Source of the DNA: Siphonodentalium dalli
Taxonomy: Eukaryota > Mollusca > Scaphopoda > Gadilida > Siphonodentaliidae
DNA: 64,000 nt
Direction of reading: 5' to 3'
Assembly: GCA_032622095.1 (NCBI GenBank)
Contig: CP136069.1
Location: 14,494,450-14,558,449, forward strand
A model generated the notes under the pieces. That model saw only the letters and a program-made list of their open reading frames with translations, was not told the DNA's origin and searched no databases. Below, piece by piece: positions 35,700-47,844 of the stretch (positions are counted from its first letter, which is position 1; every line of letters starts with the position of its first letter). The position numbers and the translations under genes were made by a program.

Positions 35700-36772
35700 T
35701 AATATATATATATAGATATGCATGGTATAACAACCGATAGATATACATCTGCATAAAAATAATTTTAAAAAGTATAAAAAGTATAAAAATATATTAAAAT
35801 ATATAAAATATATAAAAATATATATATAAAATATATATATATTATATAAAATATATAAAAATATATAAATATACATATATAAATATATATAAATATATAT
35901 ATATATATAGTATATATATATAGCTATATATATACATATATATAATATAATATATATAATATAAAATATATATATAAATATATATAAATATATATATATA
36001 AATATAGCTATATAAAATATATATAAAAAAGTATAAAAAGTATAAAAATAATAAAAATGTTTTTCTAACAAATATTTTTCATTTCCCTTTGAATCGAAAA
36101 ATGACCTATGTGTGTCCTGATGACATCGCCGATTTAGTTTTTATTATTGCTACACGTAGAGAGCGGTGGTCGATAATACACGAGTTATGTCGGCTCACAT
36201 AAAAAAAATCGCCGTCTGATCATTGCTCTCAGTGGATTAACTCGGTGTGAATGCATGGTCGCAGTCATGCAATGATCCATATAATTATATTGTCTTATTT
36301 CTAACACCACCACTCGTCAGTAAACGGAAAGCTCGTCATTTTAACAGCCTGCGATGTACTCATGTTCGAATTTACATCGTGGAACTCATACAAGCCTAAG
36401 ATCCATATGCGAATATAAGGCCACTGACTATAGACACTAAGATACATGCGCTGATTCCCCCACCCCCACCCCAGCCGTTATCCAGCATCCCTGTCACACA
36501 ATAATGTCAACTCGGACTCGGCACTTTCTCGATAACCTCTCAATGCCGTACATAAAGATTGTACAAGCCCACATTTTTTTGTTCCGGACTGTAGAAAATT
36601 GTCGATAACCAGTCTAAATTTGCGGGAACTTAACTTACTACTTAAGTAGGACTTAATCTTGTTTTGTGAAACGCGTTCTTGAAACGGAAAAGTTACATCA
36701 TAAGATCCACCTTAGATCTTAGATTAAGTCCATCTTAAGATAATCTTATGACCTTGCTTCATGAAACTGGCC
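35355..36772. mobile_element. Nested MITE-like element rich in TTAAGA
   Basis: Ends are imperfect inverted repeats: GGCCCTGTTTCATGAAAGCA at the left, and GGCCAGTTTCATGAAGCAAG read from the right. Both subterminal zones are full of CTTAAG/TCTTAA words (GTCTTAACTTTAAGA, CATCTTAAGATAATC). The centre is a long TA-rich microsatellite. No ORF beyond low-complexity sequence. It sits entirely within the element at 34751-37368. Superfamily not assigned; no clear target duplication. Confidence 0.72.
35618..36055. repeat. (TATA)n low-complexity tract
   Basis: About 440 bp of almost pure A/T, with ATATAT, AAATATAT and TATAAAAAG words. Long ORFs here (35697-36071 minus, all Ile/Tyr/Phe) are artefacts. 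Confidence 0.92.
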
Positions 36773-37373
36773 CCTGGTCATTAGCGAGTCAGAACTATTC
36801 AATCTGTTTTGGCGGGAAAATATATAATGTGTGTAAACTTACTAAACATAACATTGTTATTTGTAATTTCGCGATTCGACATACATGTATGCGTTTCCGT
36901 ATTTTTGGAGAGAGTCAGCTCAAGCAGTGATTGGTACTCACTGGTTAAACTCTGGCTAGAGATGTTCCCCTTTTTAGTTGTTTTAACGCACCAACCAAAC
37001 TACGTTTTAGCAGCATCATATTGAATGATTAAGATGTTCCATCTTCGGATAAATATTGTATTTAATGAAATTTTCAAGGTATTCCGCATTGCATAAGAGA
37101 GTTATTAAACCGTTATGACCGACATCGACCGCCGTAGTAAGTTTTCACACATAATCACCATCGCCATGTCGACAAAAGGCAACACTTTGTCAGAAAACAA
37201 GCGACGGTTTTGATTTGGTTGAGGGTGACCGCAGAATATGGTAGCCTAATTCCTAATTTCGATGCGCAAATTAGCTCCTTGTTTATTATCGAAAAACAGC
37301 CGGTTTGAGAGTATAATATATAGCTGAATACAGCTATTGTAGCTGTATTCTCACATTTGCCACACCTGCTCAC

Positions 37374-40300
37374 AGCCAGCATATATCTGGTATTAGTGAG
37401 TCACTCTAAAGACTAAACAATTGTGACATTTTATTGGTTATTGGAATTTTAGGTGAATACCCGGTAAACAATGCTAAACTCCGATATTAATTAAATGCAT
37501 GGAAATATATAAACACGGGACTTCAACGTTAAACCAGCATTATGCCCCTATCCCATTCGATTTCACCGAATTGTTTATGTCGGACTCGAAGGAAACCTGT
37601 ACTAGAACAGTTTGTATTTCAAAAAATCATGTACATTGTATGTTTGCAAGTACCAGTACATTCCAAGAATTCCTATACGTTCATATCTCTTGATTAATCA
37701 ATATAGTTATATAGACACACATTTGTAAAACAAATTTAAATATTTCCAATAAGGCCAAAAAACAAAGATGCTGTTTCCGTACATCGACCGACTCTAAAAA
37801 TAACCCGCCGACCCTAATCTTTTTATTGATATTTTGAGTCAAAAAGTCAAAAAGTTAAAATTTTCTAAAAAAAATAAATAATAATAATAATTATTTTTAA
37901 CTTTTTTTAACCACTAATGCACATAAATATTGATGGTCATTAGTTTTCAAAACTCATGGTTTCTAACATATCCCTGTCAAAAGTGACCATGAAGTGACTG
38001 AGTGGATCTCATGGCTGCGTTATGCCTTGTTTGGGTCTTATGGGACATAGGAACACAATCAACAGACATGATGGGTGTTTATCTGTATATACATGTACAT
38101 GTATAGAGGTTATCATCACATATGATAGGTGTTGTACATGCAAAGCTACTGTTTTCAAAAAACATACATGCTAGGTTGGGTGTACTGACTACCTCCAGAC
38201 AATGGGATGTAGTCATCACAATACAATGCGGTATAATGGGCAAAATTCTTATAAAAAGTTAGCGACATGAATTTCGTACGAAGTTTATAGCCAGATTTAT
38301 GAAAATGTGGTATGTGAATAATATAAAACATAATTAAGCATGAAGTAAGTTTGATCTTTTATCAATCTTAATGCATATTACCACTGTGTTGATCAAATAA
38401 TACTTTCCCCTCAACCCGATTTGGCATATTTTATGTCATTTCGGTCAAGGTAGTTCAATATTTCTGAAGCTGGATAGAAAATATCAAAATAAAATAATAA
38501 AAAAAATTCCCTACCTACCTACCCTTAGGTTTCTGCTCCGTTATCGGAAATATACAATCTTCTTTTTTTTTGGCCTAACTCAATCCTACAATGGCTACAT
38601 GCATGTATGCATGATTTGGTGAGAAAGACACTATTACTTTCACATGTTCGTCATTGGGATGTACGGTACAAATAAATGCAGCAAGAAAAAAACAACGAGC
38701 TACTGATAAGTCTAAAATTTTAGACATCTTTAAAATTGTTAATTTATGTTGTTGTTCTTCTAACTGCTTGGACTCTAAAGTCATTCCTGTAATGGCCTCG
38801 TTGTACTATCTTCTCTTGTACTTTTTCGTGTATTATTAACTGTTGTACATTAATTAATTAATTAATTAATTTAGTATAATACATCTTGAACTTCATGGTC
38901 TTTTTTCAAAAATATTCAAATCCAATGATCAAATCTAATCAGCAGCCTGACTGATTTGCGAGTCGAATTAAACAGGTTTTCGGTGATATGTTATACTAAT
39001 AAAATTATATGGTACCAGCATACTTGTTTTGAAATTTGCACCACCATGATCAATTAGGTAGAGTTAAGTTCATATTATTCACTTTATACTCTTTTCTTTT
39101 TAGAAAAATGGTGAAAGTATTAAACAAGACCCGGACATATTTTGACTGTAACAAACGGAGGTGGAGGAAAGCAAAACGGTCTGGTATAAAGATATATGAT
39201 TCTAAAAAATTGCCAGTGACAATAGGTGCTATCTCAGATCCGCTTCCAGGCACATCTGTATGCAATTAAATGCAGACTAATGTTGTCATGTCGGCTGATA
39301 ATGAGAATTATGGTATGTTCCCTATCAACTTGATTATCAATGGAAAATACTGTATATACATGTATCATCTGCATACTATTCAAAATGGGCCCGACAATAA
39401 GCAATGCCATTAAGTGGAATTTATATAAATGCCCTAGTACATGTACTAATATTTAAATTGCAGTGAGCCATTTTTCCTAATTTTGAGGGCTGATCTGCCT
39501 GGGATGACAACATGTCAGTACTTGAAATTGGCATTTTCCTTCTACTGCTTTCTTAATTACTTATAACTGCTTAAAATTCTAGGCTGGCTTCTATGACTTT
39601 TTCTACGGCATTGCCTTTTGTCGTAGCTAATTTCGAGCACAGAACGTTGCATGTCTGTCCGTCTTATTTGGCCTTTTAAAAAGTTATGATGCTACTGGTA
39701 ATGGATGCAAAATAAATATCACAACTTCAACCACTTGTTGAAGTGGCCTGTATACACAAGGGCACCGGCATATTAATTTATTAAGTTGTGACCCTATTAA
39801 TTTACTAAGTTGTGACCCTTGTTGTTGCTCGTACTGTGTCTGCTTTGCATCACTCATGCGTTAAAATAGTACCACTTTTTATAATAATGAGTATCAGAGC
39901 ATGTTCTGATTAGAGCAGCGCCTGCGTTCATTGGTTGGCTTGTACAAATGACTGTGGAAATATTGTGCCAAGCGTGTTACAGCAAGTAATTGGTTAATCG
40001 CTATATATAACTGCTCATTATTATTATTATTTATTATTAATAAAACACCAACGTCTTGTTCAAGTAATGCACATCGGTGATTAAATATAGGATATCCATA
40101 TAGTTCAATTGCTGAATCATATGAGCAAAAATAAGCCTTATATCTCAACGACTCAAAATAAAAAAGACGTGACAGACAAGGGAAAAATAACGCGCAATTA
40201 TTTTCACATAGAATTTATGAATTATCTTGAGAGACTTCAGGGAACTGTCATGTGCTGGATGTGGTCGATCTATAAACCTGAACAAATCTCAAAAGCGTGT

Positions 40301-41990
40301 CACGACCTCCTTAAAAGTTTCGCACAGAACAAGAACCTCGAGCTGATACAAAACGAACAATGAACGCACCACATGAACGATTACTGCTCTTTAATGTTCC
40401 ACAATCGTGCATTACTAAATCTATATCTATACTGCCTCGTTGAATAGCATGGTACTCATCCCGTTGGTTAATTATGTGGGTATTAAATATATCGTCTTTA
40501 TGTTGGTTGTCGTGTCAATTGATGCATGAGTAATGTGCCGCGCGAATCTCAGACCAGAACAAATCTATTCCTCAGATTCAACTGCAACCGCAAATACATG
40601 TAGACATGCATAAAAATAGATGTATTTTTTTTTTTGAAAATTCCATCTAAAATTATTGCTGCTTAATATAGACATAGTATATGTGTGACATTAGAGGGGA
40701 CATTGACCTTGAAACGGATACCCACAAATGATATAATTATATTGCGGACTTCGACGAAATATTATACCTAGGTGCAGCACACGTGTGATAGTAGTATATA
40801 TTTAGATGTGTTTTACACGTCAATTACATCAATAAAACAAATTAAAACTATTTTTATTTTGGAAAAACAAACCATGGTCGGCACAATTTCAGCAGTTAGG
40901 TCGGGAAACCGGAAACAATGCCAGGTTTTTTTTGCCTGATTGAAATTTTGTTAGAAATTTCACCAAATTGTTTACAATATACCCGTGTAGCTATCACTAA
41001 TCTTCAGCTCCCATTCGGGCGACAATTTCCGTTTCCACATCGCCCATTGCATTGAATCCCATTGATTGCCTTTAGCGAAGATAATCTATAACCGACTCAA
41101 TTATTAAAGTGACATTCCATTTCCATCCAATCAACATTTTTTTAAAGCGACATTTTCCATTTTTACACCTCTCATTGTGTGCAAGCATCTAGTAATTATT
41201 GAGTGCATCGTGAGCATCGAAGGTGTATCATAAAATATACCCCAACAAACACTGATTTCGCAGAAGAGCATATTCCAAATTTGAGTAATATAATTTGGTT
41301 CGAACAGTCTCTGTTCAGAGCTACATGAATATACGGTTACAAGGAAGAAACTTTCGTGGTATCGAGAGACTTACAAGTGGTGCTGTCAGAGTCAGGAATG
41401 TGGGAGGGGACTTAATTGCTAACAAACAGTGTCGCCCAACATCAACAAACGTGTACATATTCATGGTGCAATGTATTGATGTATACTATAGTGGTTTACA
41501 GGAAATACTACTTGTGTCATGGTGGGTATTGGCGATAGGGATTATGGTTGGTCTTTAACATGGACATACCATATATATAACTTCGAATTTGGAAATGTAT
41601 GAATGCTACAAAGGTAACTTTGCATTTAGTGGTAAATTGTTTAACTGAATTTCCTATTAAAAGTATTAGGGTAGGAATTTCAACAGAAAGTTTGGAAACA
41701 CGAATACAATGCGGAGGAGTACCAATGGAATTTCTCAACATACTTCGAATTGGTTTGGTGCATTTTGCAATAATAAGAATCACTTACAACACGTACACGT
41801 CCCAGATGCAGACGTTATGCTTAAACGGATGTTTCATTCGAGCCTCCAAATTTCGTCCACGTAATTTCAATATCAGGCATAGATTAACACGGAGTTACGC
41901 TGTAAAATTGACAACGTCGTGTGTGGCCTAGCGACTAGAACGACGATAAAACCTAACATACCAAACCAAACGAAATATCTACATGCTAGC
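37374..41990. other. AT-rich non-coding sequence
   Basis: Holds a (TTAA)n run (38851-38872), a short ATT run near 40017-40040 and small ORFs. One stretch could be an exon: CTTTTCTTTTTAG at about 39091-39103 looks like a 3' splice acceptor and is followed by an open frame to 39269 (KMVKVLNKTRTYFDCNKRRW..., basic and Lys/Arg-rich). No homology recognised and no donor site identified. ORFs at 40109-40363 and 41599-41931 are likewise unrecognised. Confidence 0.4.
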
Positions 41991-41999
41991 AAATTGGAA

Positions 42000-44410
42000 A
42001 ATATTATATTATGATCCCCTGCACAACAATCTTGTGCTGAGTTCACATCCAGATTCCATCTGGGTTAACAAATTTCACCTGCTGCCATGTATACATGTTT
42101 ACGGTGGCGATAATGCTGTTGCCGGTACACAAGATACGCAAGAGTGCAATTGACCCTATCGCAATTAGCTGTGTGAGCCAATGAGATAATTGCATTATAC
42201 AGCCCGAGGCAGCGGTCGCTTCTGCGAAGAGGAGGTTAGACAAAAAGACTCATTTACCGGCTTACTCGATTTCGCTTTGATTTAGTTTTGTATAAAAGAG
42301 TATTGGTTTCATGTAAGATGACCAAATTTAGCCCCCAAAACACAAACCCTGCAGTAAGTTGATACAATATAATAATATAACAGTAACAGTATGCGAAAGC
42401 TTCGCCGTATGGGTTAGTAAATTATGAAAGTTGGAATGTCACGCTGAGCCAGAGAGGTGACAAAATGGAAATATGGTGAGGGGATTAGGAAGTGCTAGAT
42501 AAGCTAATTAGTTAACACTATCAAATCAAACTATGTACACATTTGAGATAATGGACCACATATTGTTATAATCTCCAAGGGATGATTTGTTTGGGGAACG
42601 AGGGACACTAAAATGGCCAAAGTATATGACAGCACCTGTTAAATTCACCTGTTGTCGATTAATACTGGCTGATTAGGGCGCCTCTTCCTGATAGATTTCG
42701 GATTTGTGATGGTTACATTTGGTACATTATACAGCATTTATTGGTATATTTTGTGAATAAATTGTATTCATGGCATTTATACGTGGACTTACATACACAA
42801 ACATTATGACAGACCAATGGAATACTAGGGAACTGTGATATGAAAAATAATTTCTCAATATACTGAAACATGTTTGTTCTATACGCGTAATGTGCCAATT
42901 ATGAAGATTATTAATTGTTATTATAACATTTTTTTTTAATTTAGAGGTCTTTATTAATTCCTTAGATATATAAGCCACGTTTTAATATAGCCCATACACA
43001 CCCACGTGGCAGGGATAAGGGCGTTCTTTTTGTCTGAAATAAAAGGAATATTATATATTGTACATATGTTGTTCCATAACGCCCTTCTTGGTAATAGGGT
43101 GGTCTGCTCTACGTCATTGTGGGAAAATGTTTACAAAATACAACATACAGAGGCTCCATACACACGGCAAACAGTCCCTATATTCTAGGACATATATAAA
43201 CACTATATAGCAATATATGCCGTATTTATTGGAACCTATGTGTATGGCATTGCCCCCACTTTCTGTATAGGCGTGGCATTTTCAAATTCTAAATTAGTGA
43301 CTAAGGAGTTAATGATCAATACGTTGACGAACATAAGTCCAGTATAGGATTCTATATTGCCCATTTATTAGAATATGTATCATTATCCAGAAAAAAACAA
43401 TCAGTTATCCAGAAAAAAAAATCAATTATAACATGGAACACTTTTTGATATCAGTATGGTGCATTTTCGAAAAAGTACATAAAACTTACTACAACGGATG
43501 AAAACATACATGTCCTCGAATTTTTATCGAAACAGGGAAATTGTATGGTACACCATCGATAAATTGATAGATCGTGTGTCTATTGTGAAGAGATATATTA
43601 TAATAACATTGAATATTTATTATGTGTTACATATCCAGCTTGACAAGAACAGTGAATATCCGAAATTATCGAACAATTTATCTCAAAATCGACGCCATGT
43701 GCAGGTTCATTTTTCATCATTCTTCGGTGGTAATTTGCCGGTGGTAATACATTGAAACTGAATGTATGTAGCCTTCACTAAAGTACTTGTATCCTTGCTG
43801 TCGCGATTTCAATGAAGTGCCAGTCGAATTGAAGAACAATCCAGCGAAATCTGGTGGTAAGTCCACCAAATTTGAAACACGTCGTTCCTTGTTGTCAGAC
43901 ATATCGGCGTGAGATGTCTAACCTGCTATAATTCAGTCTGGCAATTTATGGCAGGCGTGGTTATCGCCGCTGGGCAGTAGCGTGAATTACGCTCATACTT
44001 GTAGGCCTATGTTTATATTCGGTCACCAGTATCAAAACCTTGATACCAAGTGATGTACAGATCATGGTAATTGGAATAACCGTGATAAGATGGGCCAACA
44101 TATTTTCTTTATGGAGACGTTTTCTAACCTTACAAACCATATGTACCTAATGCTAAAATCGCCTTGTTTTAATGTAATGGTAGCAGAAAAAAACTGCATT
44201 TTAATATAATCGTACTTAAAATATATAACTGATTGTCCACCACATATTAACCTCGCATTTATACCTCTATCGCCACAAAATATCTCGAGAATCGTACGCT
44301 ATGACTGTTCATACATAGTATTGACAATAAACAGCGCATGATTATCGTATTGTCGGAAATGAGACAAGTGAAGTTATTAGCGACTACATACCAAAAACGC
44401 GCTATGAGTT
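42000..44410. other. AT-rich non-coding sequence
   Basis: No supported gene or repeat apart from a duplicated AGTTATCCAGAAAAAA-type word at about 43385-43425. Confidence 0.5.
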
Positions 44411-44440
44411 TTAACCCTTTACCCAACAGAACGACCCTGT

Positions 44441-44509
44441 GCCAATGCATTATCTTATATATGCGAGTCGACCATAGGTCGCCTCGCATATATAAGAGAA
44501 TACGTTGGC
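44441..44509. repeat. Hairpin 1 inside piggyBac-like MITE
   Basis: 69-bp palindrome from GCCAATGCATTATCTTATAT to its complement ending GTTGGC, with a central GTCGACC-ATA-GGTCGCC. Three mismatched pairs. It starts 12 bp inside the left terminal repeat. Confidence 0.92.
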
Positions 44510-44515
44510 TTAACA

Positions 44516-44650
44516 CATATTAAAAATGATAAAATTGTCAAAGAATGTAGAAAAATATTATAAAAATTGTTTAAAAATGTAAGAAAAAATTATAAAATTG
44601 TTAAAGAATGTAAGAAAAAATGGTAAAAAGTGTTATAAAAAGAATGTTTT
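44516..44650. repeat. A-rich spacer with AAAATTGTTAAAGAATGTAAG repeats
   Basis: Degenerate tandem of about 30-40 bp units (AAAATTGTCAAAGAATGTAG, AAAATTGTTAAAGAATGTAAG) between the two hairpins. Non-coding. Confidence 0.75.
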
Positions 44651-44652
44651 AG

Positions 44653-44721
44653 GCCAATGCATTATCTTATATATGCGAGGCGACCTGTGGTCGACTCGCA
44701 TATATAAGAGAATGCATTGGC
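44653..44721. repeat. Hairpin 2 inside piggyBac-like MITE
   Basis: 69-bp palindrome nearly identical to hairpin 1. Its asymmetric centre (GGCGACC-TGT-GGTCGACT) is the reverse complement of that in hairpin 1, so the two are mutually inverted. It ends about 135 bp before the right terminal repeat. Confidence 0.92.
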
Positions 44722-44879
44722 ATAGGTCATAACTGTAACCATCACAATGTGGTCAATGAACCGGTTCCAATGATATCCATATTTGTATGGTGTTATTGAG
44801 ACAGACCGAAGATATTTTAGGCTTTTGACGCTTTATTTGGGCGTTTTTAGCCATTTTGTTGGGTAAAGGGTTAAAAGTG

Positions 44880-46030
44880 GTACAAAATAATAATGGTGCG
44901 TTTTCGTAAAAACTCTTATCCATAGTCGTTTTGCGAAAGGACTTTTTGGTCATACTTTCAGATTTACGACTACCAATAGCACTCCGTATAATTATAAGGA
45001 TGCTTATGGTCTATAATAACCTTCAAATGACCACTGGAAATGACAGTTTCATGTTACATGTGTAACAGGACGGCCCCGCGTGTTAGTGTGTATGCATGTA
45101 TTCACTCCGATCGGTTGTTCACGAGGTGTTGAACAGCTTAATAATATACCAGTATATCATAATTATCACCATTATGTATTCACTTGGCACATAGAAATTA
45201 CAGAAAAAACACTGAACAATTAACACGCTTTCAGTAAATAGTACCCTATTACACTTAATTTCATGCAATTTCTCGTCAATCGCAATTAAACTGCTATAAT
45301 CGCTCTCACTCATCGTATTGCTTTAAAGATAAATCAATGGATTTGGCACTATATTATTGCCAATGGCAATTTCGCTGAAAATGCTGGAAAATGTCCAGTG
45401 CCAAAATTTAAAGGAACGTGAAATGTGAAGAGAACCGTAAATGGTGTGACTTCGGACAACGAGGTGACTTCGGACAGTATGAATCTCTAAGGGTACAGGT
45501 ATCTAACGCTTGCTTATGACACATGTTGTTATAAACCATGTGTGTGTTGTGTTACTTACCAACAAACCATGACCTTCATTTTAAATGCTGTTTAAGCTCG
45601 AATATATTCAAGATATTATCAGGAACGCTCTTTAACGCAGTTTAAAGTTTTTCTTGGTTTTTTAATGTAAGTCAAATTCAAAAAATATACACCATGATAA
45701 TTGCATTGAATTAACATAATTATGACCACAATTATGTGATTTGAAATGAGCTTAAAACCAAAACTCAGCCTTTTGAATTTGTCACATTGAAAGCACTCTT
45801 GTGTGCTTTCAAATTCCTTTTGGGTGATTTCGAACACTAGCCCATGGTAGGCAACTTCCGATACTACTGTTAATATAACATATACATTATATCTCAGTAT
45901 AACTTGAAAGTGTACAGGCTGATTGTAATTATGGGTAAAGAAATTCTAATTTTTATTATTCTTAGTCCCACCATAGTGATGTTGTGATATTTGTTTTCGT
46001 TACCCCTTGGGTTGTGCTTCAAAATTCAAG
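44880..46030. other. Non-coding sequence
   Basis: No gene or repeat that I can support. Confidence 0.5.
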
Positions 46031-46034
46031 CTGA

Positions 46035-47155
46035 TATTGATATGTTTGTGAGTGGACGAAAAGATGGCAACTCACATTCAACTCAACAAAAATACATGTG
46101 ATACACTTCGGACATAACAACCCGTGAAACGAGTATTACATGACAGACGTACCGGAAAATCCACCAATTCTGAAAAACCACTTCGAGAAAGACCTTGGTG
46201 TTAACGTCGACGAGAAGCTCAAATTCGACATCCATATTACTGCCATGGCAACGAAGCCAATCGCGTACTGGGTATCATCAACAGGACCTTCACTTCCCTC
46301 GACATCCATATTACTGCCATATGCAACAAAGCCAATCGCGTACGGGTATCACCAACAGGACCTTCACTTCCCGCGACACTAATACGTTCAGACATCCATA
46401 TTACTGCCATATGCAACAAAGCCAATCGCGTACTGGGTATCATCAACAGGACCTTCACTTCCCTCGAATTCGACATCCATATTACTGCCATATGCAACAA
46501 AGCCAATCGCATACTGGGTATCATCACCAGGACTTCACTTCCCTCGACACTAATACGTTCAGAAAACTATATATAACAATGGTGAGACCAATAATCGAAT
46601 ATTGCCACTCTGTTTGGAACCCACACTTCCTTTACCAACAAGTTTCGCTCGAAAGGAACCAACGACGAGCAACACAAATGGTTCCGTGTCTGAGAAAAAT
46701 GACTTATAAGGAAAGACTGGTACAACACAATCTAATGTCAGTCAAGTACGGAAGGTTCCGTGGCGACCTCATCGAAACTTTCAAAATAGTCAGAAACCTT
46801 TACACTGTTAACTCGGATACCTTCTTCCAACCCAGTTTATCAACTCAGACCCGAGGACACTGTTTCAAATTACAAAAACATCATTCATCGAAGGATGTCG
46901 GGAAGTATTTCTTCACCAATCGCGTGACAGACAATTGGAATAAACTTCCAGAATTTATTGTGATCGCAGAGACGCTGAAGCAATTCAAAACTCTAATCGA
47001 CTTTCAATTTTACAGTGAAAAATTATCGTATGACCAGTAGCTGCATGCACGTCCACGTGACGAACACAAATTACTTTTCAAGTTCTTTTATCAGCTTTAG
47101 CGGAACTAAAGGTCGGATGACCTGTTCCGAGATTAAATGATTTGATTTGATTTGT
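46035..47155 (+). pseudogene. CR1/jockey-type LINE ORF2 C-terminus
   Basis: Reads through several frames: DIDMFV, then WTKRWQLTFNSTKIHVIHFG, then DLGVNVDEKLKFDIHITAIC (46140-46240), then an open run to 47040. That run holds MVRPIIEYCHSVWNPHF, RNQRRATQMVPCLRKMTYKE, FRGDLIETFKIV, TRGHCFKL, YFFTNRVTDNWNKLPEF and a closing FKTLIDFQF. This is the post-RT region of CR1/jockey-type elements. A 3' UTR of about 100 bp ends in TGATTTGATTTGATTTG near 47150, a short tandem tail of the kind these LINEs use. A local amplification of the coding sequence (46227-46545) has broken the frame. RT core and endonuclease are missing. Confidence 0.83.
46227..46545 (+). repeat. In-gene tandem repeat, four ~75-90-bp units
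   Basis: Units begin GACATCCATATTACTGCCAT at 46227, 46301, 46391 and 46472 (steps 74, 90 and 81). Each encodes DIHITAICNKANRVLGIINR-type sequence of the LINE in its proper frame. Unequal step sizes shift the frame between units, so the ORF tracing through them is not the original frame. Confidence 0.92.
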
Positions 47156-47840
47156 GCCCGAAATCACCCCGTCAACAGTGAATATGAATTGCATGGTGTA
47201 CGTAGTGGCCCTGCTCGTTGAATTTAACGTCATAACGAAATACATGTATGGGCCCTACACATGAATATATTTAATAAACTCACGGTTAATTCGGCTGGTG
47301 CAAGTGCAAGTGTAGAATAAACAGAATGCTAAAGATATTTAATCACGTCTTTAATCAATGGAAATCTGGCCCGGCGATTACGTATCTGTTCCAAAAATCA
47401 GCTGAATCTCCGTTGATCTCCGGTCCTCTTCGAGTCCTTCCGTGAATATTCATATAGAGTTGCCCTTCTTTAGTTAGCTAACTAGATATGGTCTTACTTC
47501 TATAGTTTAAGATTAAAATAATTTCTTCACTGAAAAGGAAAGTAAACATGCTAATTTCCGCGATTGATACGTACAAAACCAATAAATATAACACTCTTTC
47601 CCATTATATAAAACAAAACCTTTAAATTGATTAAAACCTAATCTACCATTGACAGAGCGTAAAACCTCCAAAAGGGGGTATAAGTTATCAGATAACTGAT
47701 CCGTTATCACCTCTCCGAGTCCTCTCAATGGAATGTTTTGAATAACAGATTGAATTAATATTCAGTAAACGAGCAATTTATTGATACAAATCAAGCCGAA
47801 TATAAAAAGGGATTTTCAGCAATGGACCATATAGTGGCTT
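47156..47840. other. Non-coding sequence
   Basis: No supported feature. Confidence 0.5.
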
Positions 47841-47844
47841 TACA

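Larger units (their letters stand above)
34751..37368. mobile_element. 2.6-kb element with 250-300-bp inverted termini
   Basis: Left terminus 34751-35047 and right terminus 37119-37368 are reverse complements at high similarity, starting CAGGGCTGGCAAATGTGAGA on the left and CAGGTGTGGCAAATGTGAGA on the right strand. Both flanks show CTCAC (34746-34750 and 37369-37373), a possible 5-bp target duplication. The CAGG start recalls hAT elements, but those normally give 8 bp, so the superfamily is open. The right arm has small deletions relative to the left. The interior has no transposase; it is occupied by a second element. Confidence 0.8.
44415..44870. mobile_element. piggyBac-like MITE, 456 bp
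   Basis: Bounded by TTAA on both sides (44411-44414 and 44871-44874) with perfect 14-bp terminal inverted repeats: CCCTTTACCCAACA at 44415-44428 and its complement at 44857-44870. A TTAA target with ends starting CCC is the signature of piggyBac transposons. The interior has no ORF. It contains two 69-bp hairpins in opposite orientation to each other and an A-rich spacer. The mobilising transposase would have to come from elsewhere. Confidence 0.85.

Noticed and set aside
35533-36071. Ile/Tyr/Phe-rich ORFs resembling membrane proteins
   Set aside because: Pure A/T low-complexity sequence inside a MITE.
41599-41931. 110-codon plus ORF as a host gene
   Set aside because: No motif, no neighbouring exon signals, and an overlapping antisense ORF of similar length.
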